NCBI GenBank assembly: GCA_013360395.1
Contig: JABWBQ010000020.1
Span: 1 to 64,000, forward strand
Source of the DNA: Flavobacteriales bacterium
GTDB taxonomy: Bacteria; Bacteroidota; Bacteroidia; Flavobacteriales_F; PHOS-HE28
DNA: 64,000 nt
Direction of reading: 5' to 3'
Part shown: positions 62,508 through 64,000 of the stretch, in pieces
How the letters are laid out: every line of letters starts with the position of its first letter
Numbering within the stretch: the first letter of the stretch is position 1
Program-made: the position numbers and the translations under genes
Notes under the pieces: generated by a model
What the model was told of the DNA's origin: nothing
Database searches by the model: none
The model's input: only the letters and a program-made list of their open reading frames with translations

Positions 62508-63431
62508 TTAACCGACGAAGCGTTCGTTCAGATGCCAGCGCAGGAACTCGGGGTCGGGCTGCTGGCTGGTGAGCTTGGGGATCACGGCCAAGGGCTGGTC
62601 GTGCAGGCGGTAGTAGGCCTTGCCGTTGTACCACTGCTCCTTGATGCGTTCGCTCACGCGCACCCGCAGCTCGGGTGTCACAGTCACCAGCCCGGCATCG
62701 AAGAGCTTGTGGAAGTCGGAGCGCAGCAGCATGCCGTTCGTGATCTTGTGCGGTCCCTCCAGCTCATACGGCTTGATGTGCGCCGCCTCCAGCACTGGCA
62801 AGGTCGATTCGCCCGTGATGGCGCAGCGCTTCCCGTAGGCCTCGCTCACCAACACCCGGAAGGCGCCCTGCCCCAGTCGGCTGCGCGTGAGGAACTGTTC
62901 CCCGTAACGCGGTCCGCCATACTCTACAGCCGGTTCGGCCACGAGGTCCATGATGGCCTTGTCCTGAAGGTGCTGCTGCACTTCGTTCCAGAGCCAGGCG
63001 CCTTCTGTGGTCTCGGTGTCGTAGGTCTGTCCCTTCACGATGTTCGGCGACCAGTTGGGCACGGGTATCCAGTCCTTTCGTTCGAAGAAGAAGGGTTGCA
63101 CCAACACGCTGCATCCGATCTCCAGCACGCTCCGCTCCCCGGAGGACAGCCGCCGGATGCGCTGCTCCACCTCCAGGTAGGTGGCCGCGCCGTTCTTTTG
63201 GCCAAAGGCTTCCCAGGCCATGCTCAGCGGAAGCTTGGAGAACGTGGCGAAATAGCCGCCGCCCGCAATGTGGTTGTAAGGCCGTTTCAGCTTGAAGAGG
63301 AAGGGCGTACCCGCTGGCAAGGTGGTGAAGGGCGGCAGGCCGCTCGGCTGCCAGAAGTTGACCTCGTCGAAGCCGCGCTCCGAGAGGAACGTGAACCAAT
63401 CGTTGTCGGTGACGCCGGTCCAGAATTTCAT
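62508..63431 (-). CDS. HNH endonuclease family protein
   Basis: 307 residues. The N-terminal ~150 residues (MKFWTGVTDNDWFTFLSERG, VNFWQPSGLPPF, GGYFATFSKLPLSMAWEAFG) form a conserved domain seen in restriction-like HNH proteins, possibly a modified-base reader, which is a guess. The C-terminal HNH nuclease holds CAITGESTLPVLEAAHIKPY, ITNGMLLRSDFHKLFDAG, with His-Asn-His in AAHIKP, TNGML and FHKLFD. Probably cuts DNA. Start 6 nt after a TAGCTTCA box; transcribed away from the DUF433 pair. Confidence 0.88.
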   Translation of the reverse strand: MKFWTGVTDNDWFTFLSERGFDEVNFWQPSGLPPFTTLPAGTPFLFKLKRPYNHIAGGGYFATFSKLPLSMAWEAFGQKNGAATYLEVEQRIRRLSSGERSVLEIGCSVLVQPFFFERKDWIPVPNWSPNIVKGQTYDTETTEGAWLWNEVQQHLQDKAIMDLVAEPAVEYGGPRYGEQFLTRSRLGQGAFRVLVSEAYGKRCAITGESTLPVLEAAHIKPYELEGPHKITNGMLLRSDFHKLFDAGLVTVTPELRVRVSERIKEQWYNGKAYYRLHDQPLAVIPKLTSQQPDPEFLRWHLNERFVG

Positions 63432-63437
63432 GCGGGG

Positions 63438-63445
63438 TGAAGCTA
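63438..63445 (-). promoter_or_regulatory. -7 box (TAGCTTCA) for the HNH-MazG operon
   Basis: Minus-strand TAGCTTCA, 6 nt before the HNH ATG; last base off consensus. Confidence 0.4.
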
Positions 63446-63477
63446 ATGGTCAACTCGACTCCCAACGCACACCACCT

Positions 63478-63485
63478 TATCTTTG
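63478..63485 (+). promoter_or_regulatory. -7 box (TATCTTTG, exact)
   Basis: Exact TAnnTTTG, 5 nt before the ATG at 63,491; supports this start over an upstream in-frame one. Confidence 0.6.
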
Positions 63486-63490
63486 AAAGC

Positions 63491-63736
63491 ATGAACGCGA
63501 ATCCTGAACTGCTCAAGCGGATCACCGTGGATGACCGGATCTGCAATGGCAAACCCGTGATTAGGGGCATGCGGATCACGGCGCAGACAGTGCTGGAATT
63601 CCTCATGGCCGGCACGCCAGAAGCGGAGGTGCTGAAGCAGTACCCCATGCTGGAAGCGGCGGATCTGGAGGCTTGCCGCCAGTTCGCGCTGTCGCTCATG
63701 GGCAACAGCTTTTCCGTGAAGGATATCGCGGCCTGA
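63491..63736 (+). CDS. DUF433 protein, putative antitoxin (VapB45-like)
   Basis: 81 residues. ELLKRITVDDRICNGKPVIRGMRITAQTVLEFLMAG is the DUF433 signature, a winged-helix-like DNA-binding fold found in antitoxins. The C-terminus (LEAADLEACRQFALSLMG) would contact the toxin. The stop is followed after 1 nt by a DUF5615 PIN-like gene, the usual partner, so this is probably the autoregulating antitoxin of a type II pair. Confidence 0.9.
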   Translation: MNANPELLKRITVDDRICNGKPVIRGMRITAQTVLEFLMAGTPEAEVLKQYPMLEAADLEACRQFALSLMGNSFSVKDIAA

Positions 63737-63737
63737 G

Positions 63738-64000
63738 ATGCCTCGGTACCTCGTCGATGCGAACCTGCCGCGCTGGTTCAGTCAATGGAACAGCCCGGAC
63801 TACGTGCATCAGCACGACATCGATGCGACCCTTCACGATGCGCTGATCTGGGAGCATGCCCGGAAGCATGACCTCACGATCATCACCAAGGACAGCGACT
63901 TCTCCAGCCGAATCCTGATCAGCAGCCCGCCGCCGAAGGTCATCCATATCCGGCTCGGGAACATGGACATGCGCAGCTTCCACGCAGCCATTGCCAAGTG
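63738..64000 (+). CDS. DUF5615 PIN-like protein, putative toxin (partial, cut by window end)
   Basis: 87 complete codons are visible before the window ends. MPRYLVDANLPRWFSQW carries the first acidic residue of the Mut7-C/PIN-like site (Asp in LVDANLP), and ALIWEHARKHDLTIITKDSDF carries the second cluster (Glu, Asp). HIRLGNMDMRSFH follows. Predicted metal-dependent RNase paired with the DUF433 antitoxin. The C-terminus lies outside the window. Confidence 0.88.
   Translation, partial: MPRYLVDANLPRWFSQWNSPDYVHQHDIDATLHDALIWEHARKHDLTIITKDSDFSSRILISSPPPKVIHIRLGNMDMRSFHAAIAK

Noticed and set aside
63696-63983. Minus-strand open frame over the DUF433/DUF5615 junction
   Set aside because: The plus-strand partial DUF5615 frame has clear PIN-like motifs and correct operon spacing.

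Overview
The window reads as chromosomal DNA of a high-GC member of the Bacteroidota, most likely Flavobacteriales. This is inferred from gene content and signals; I ran no taxonomic search. The supporting signs are six proteins with type IX secretion (T9SS) C-terminal sorting domains, a TonB-dependent receptor with an N-terminal carboxypeptidase-regulatory-like domain, a lipoprotein with the GCTDPxATNYDP motif, DUF4197 and GlmU-like proteins typical of the phylum, no obvious Shine-Dalgarno sequences, and a recurrent TAnnTTTG-like -7 promoter box in front of most transcription units. Many of these boxes end only 4-7 nt before the start codon, so the mRNAs would be leaderless or nearly so.

Left part (1-24 kb). 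A minus-strand operon runs glycosyltransferase - gcvT - comB - zinc-phospholipase-like protein. A divergent FlaA1/CapD-type nucleotide-sugar dehydratase/epimerase follows, then a plus-strand housekeeping run (small conserved protein, hotdog thioesterase, DUF4197, uridine phosphorylase-like, SirB1-like). From 9,994 to 16,605 lies a minus-strand surface-polysaccharide operon: initiating sugar transferase, DegT aminotransferase, O-antigen-ligase-like protein, GT4, GT2 and a Wzy-like polymerase. LD-carboxypeptidase, a TonB-dependent receptor and a lipoprotein come next, then queA.

Middle part (23.6-45 kb). Phosphate functions cluster: an OprP/OprO-like porin directly behind lon, and a PiT transporter with its DUF47/PhoU-like partner. 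The divergent region upstream of that pair holds a TTAATA-N5-TTAACA direct repeat that resembles a Pho box. Then come a gamma-carbonic-anhydrase/PaaY-like protein, a DUF486 protein, a CPA2 antiporter, a tightly coupled receiver-receiver-histidine kinase set, a NYN nuclease fused to a cold-shock-like domain, a second histidine kinase, a T9SS cargo protein, a prolyl oligopeptidase lipoprotein, a GNAT acetyltransferase and a TPR-adenylate cyclase.

Right part (45-64 kb). This is the most plastic region. It has a truncated copy of a beta-helix gene, three tandem paralogous secreted proteins carrying a 100-bp perfect repeat and frame lesions (one in a TC dinucleotide tract inside a signal peptide), a GNAT remnant, and five T9SS cargo genes. 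paaZ follows, and its 3' end is partly duplicated with a palindromic repeat inserted in the copy. The window closes with an HNH endonuclease + MazG-like operon and a DUF433/DUF5615 toxin-antitoxin-like pair, the latter cut by the window edge.

I saw no CRISPR array, tRNA, rRNA, prophage or transposase gene. The best candidates for novelty are the leaderless promoter layout, the slippery-tract paralog family and the paaZ tail duplication.
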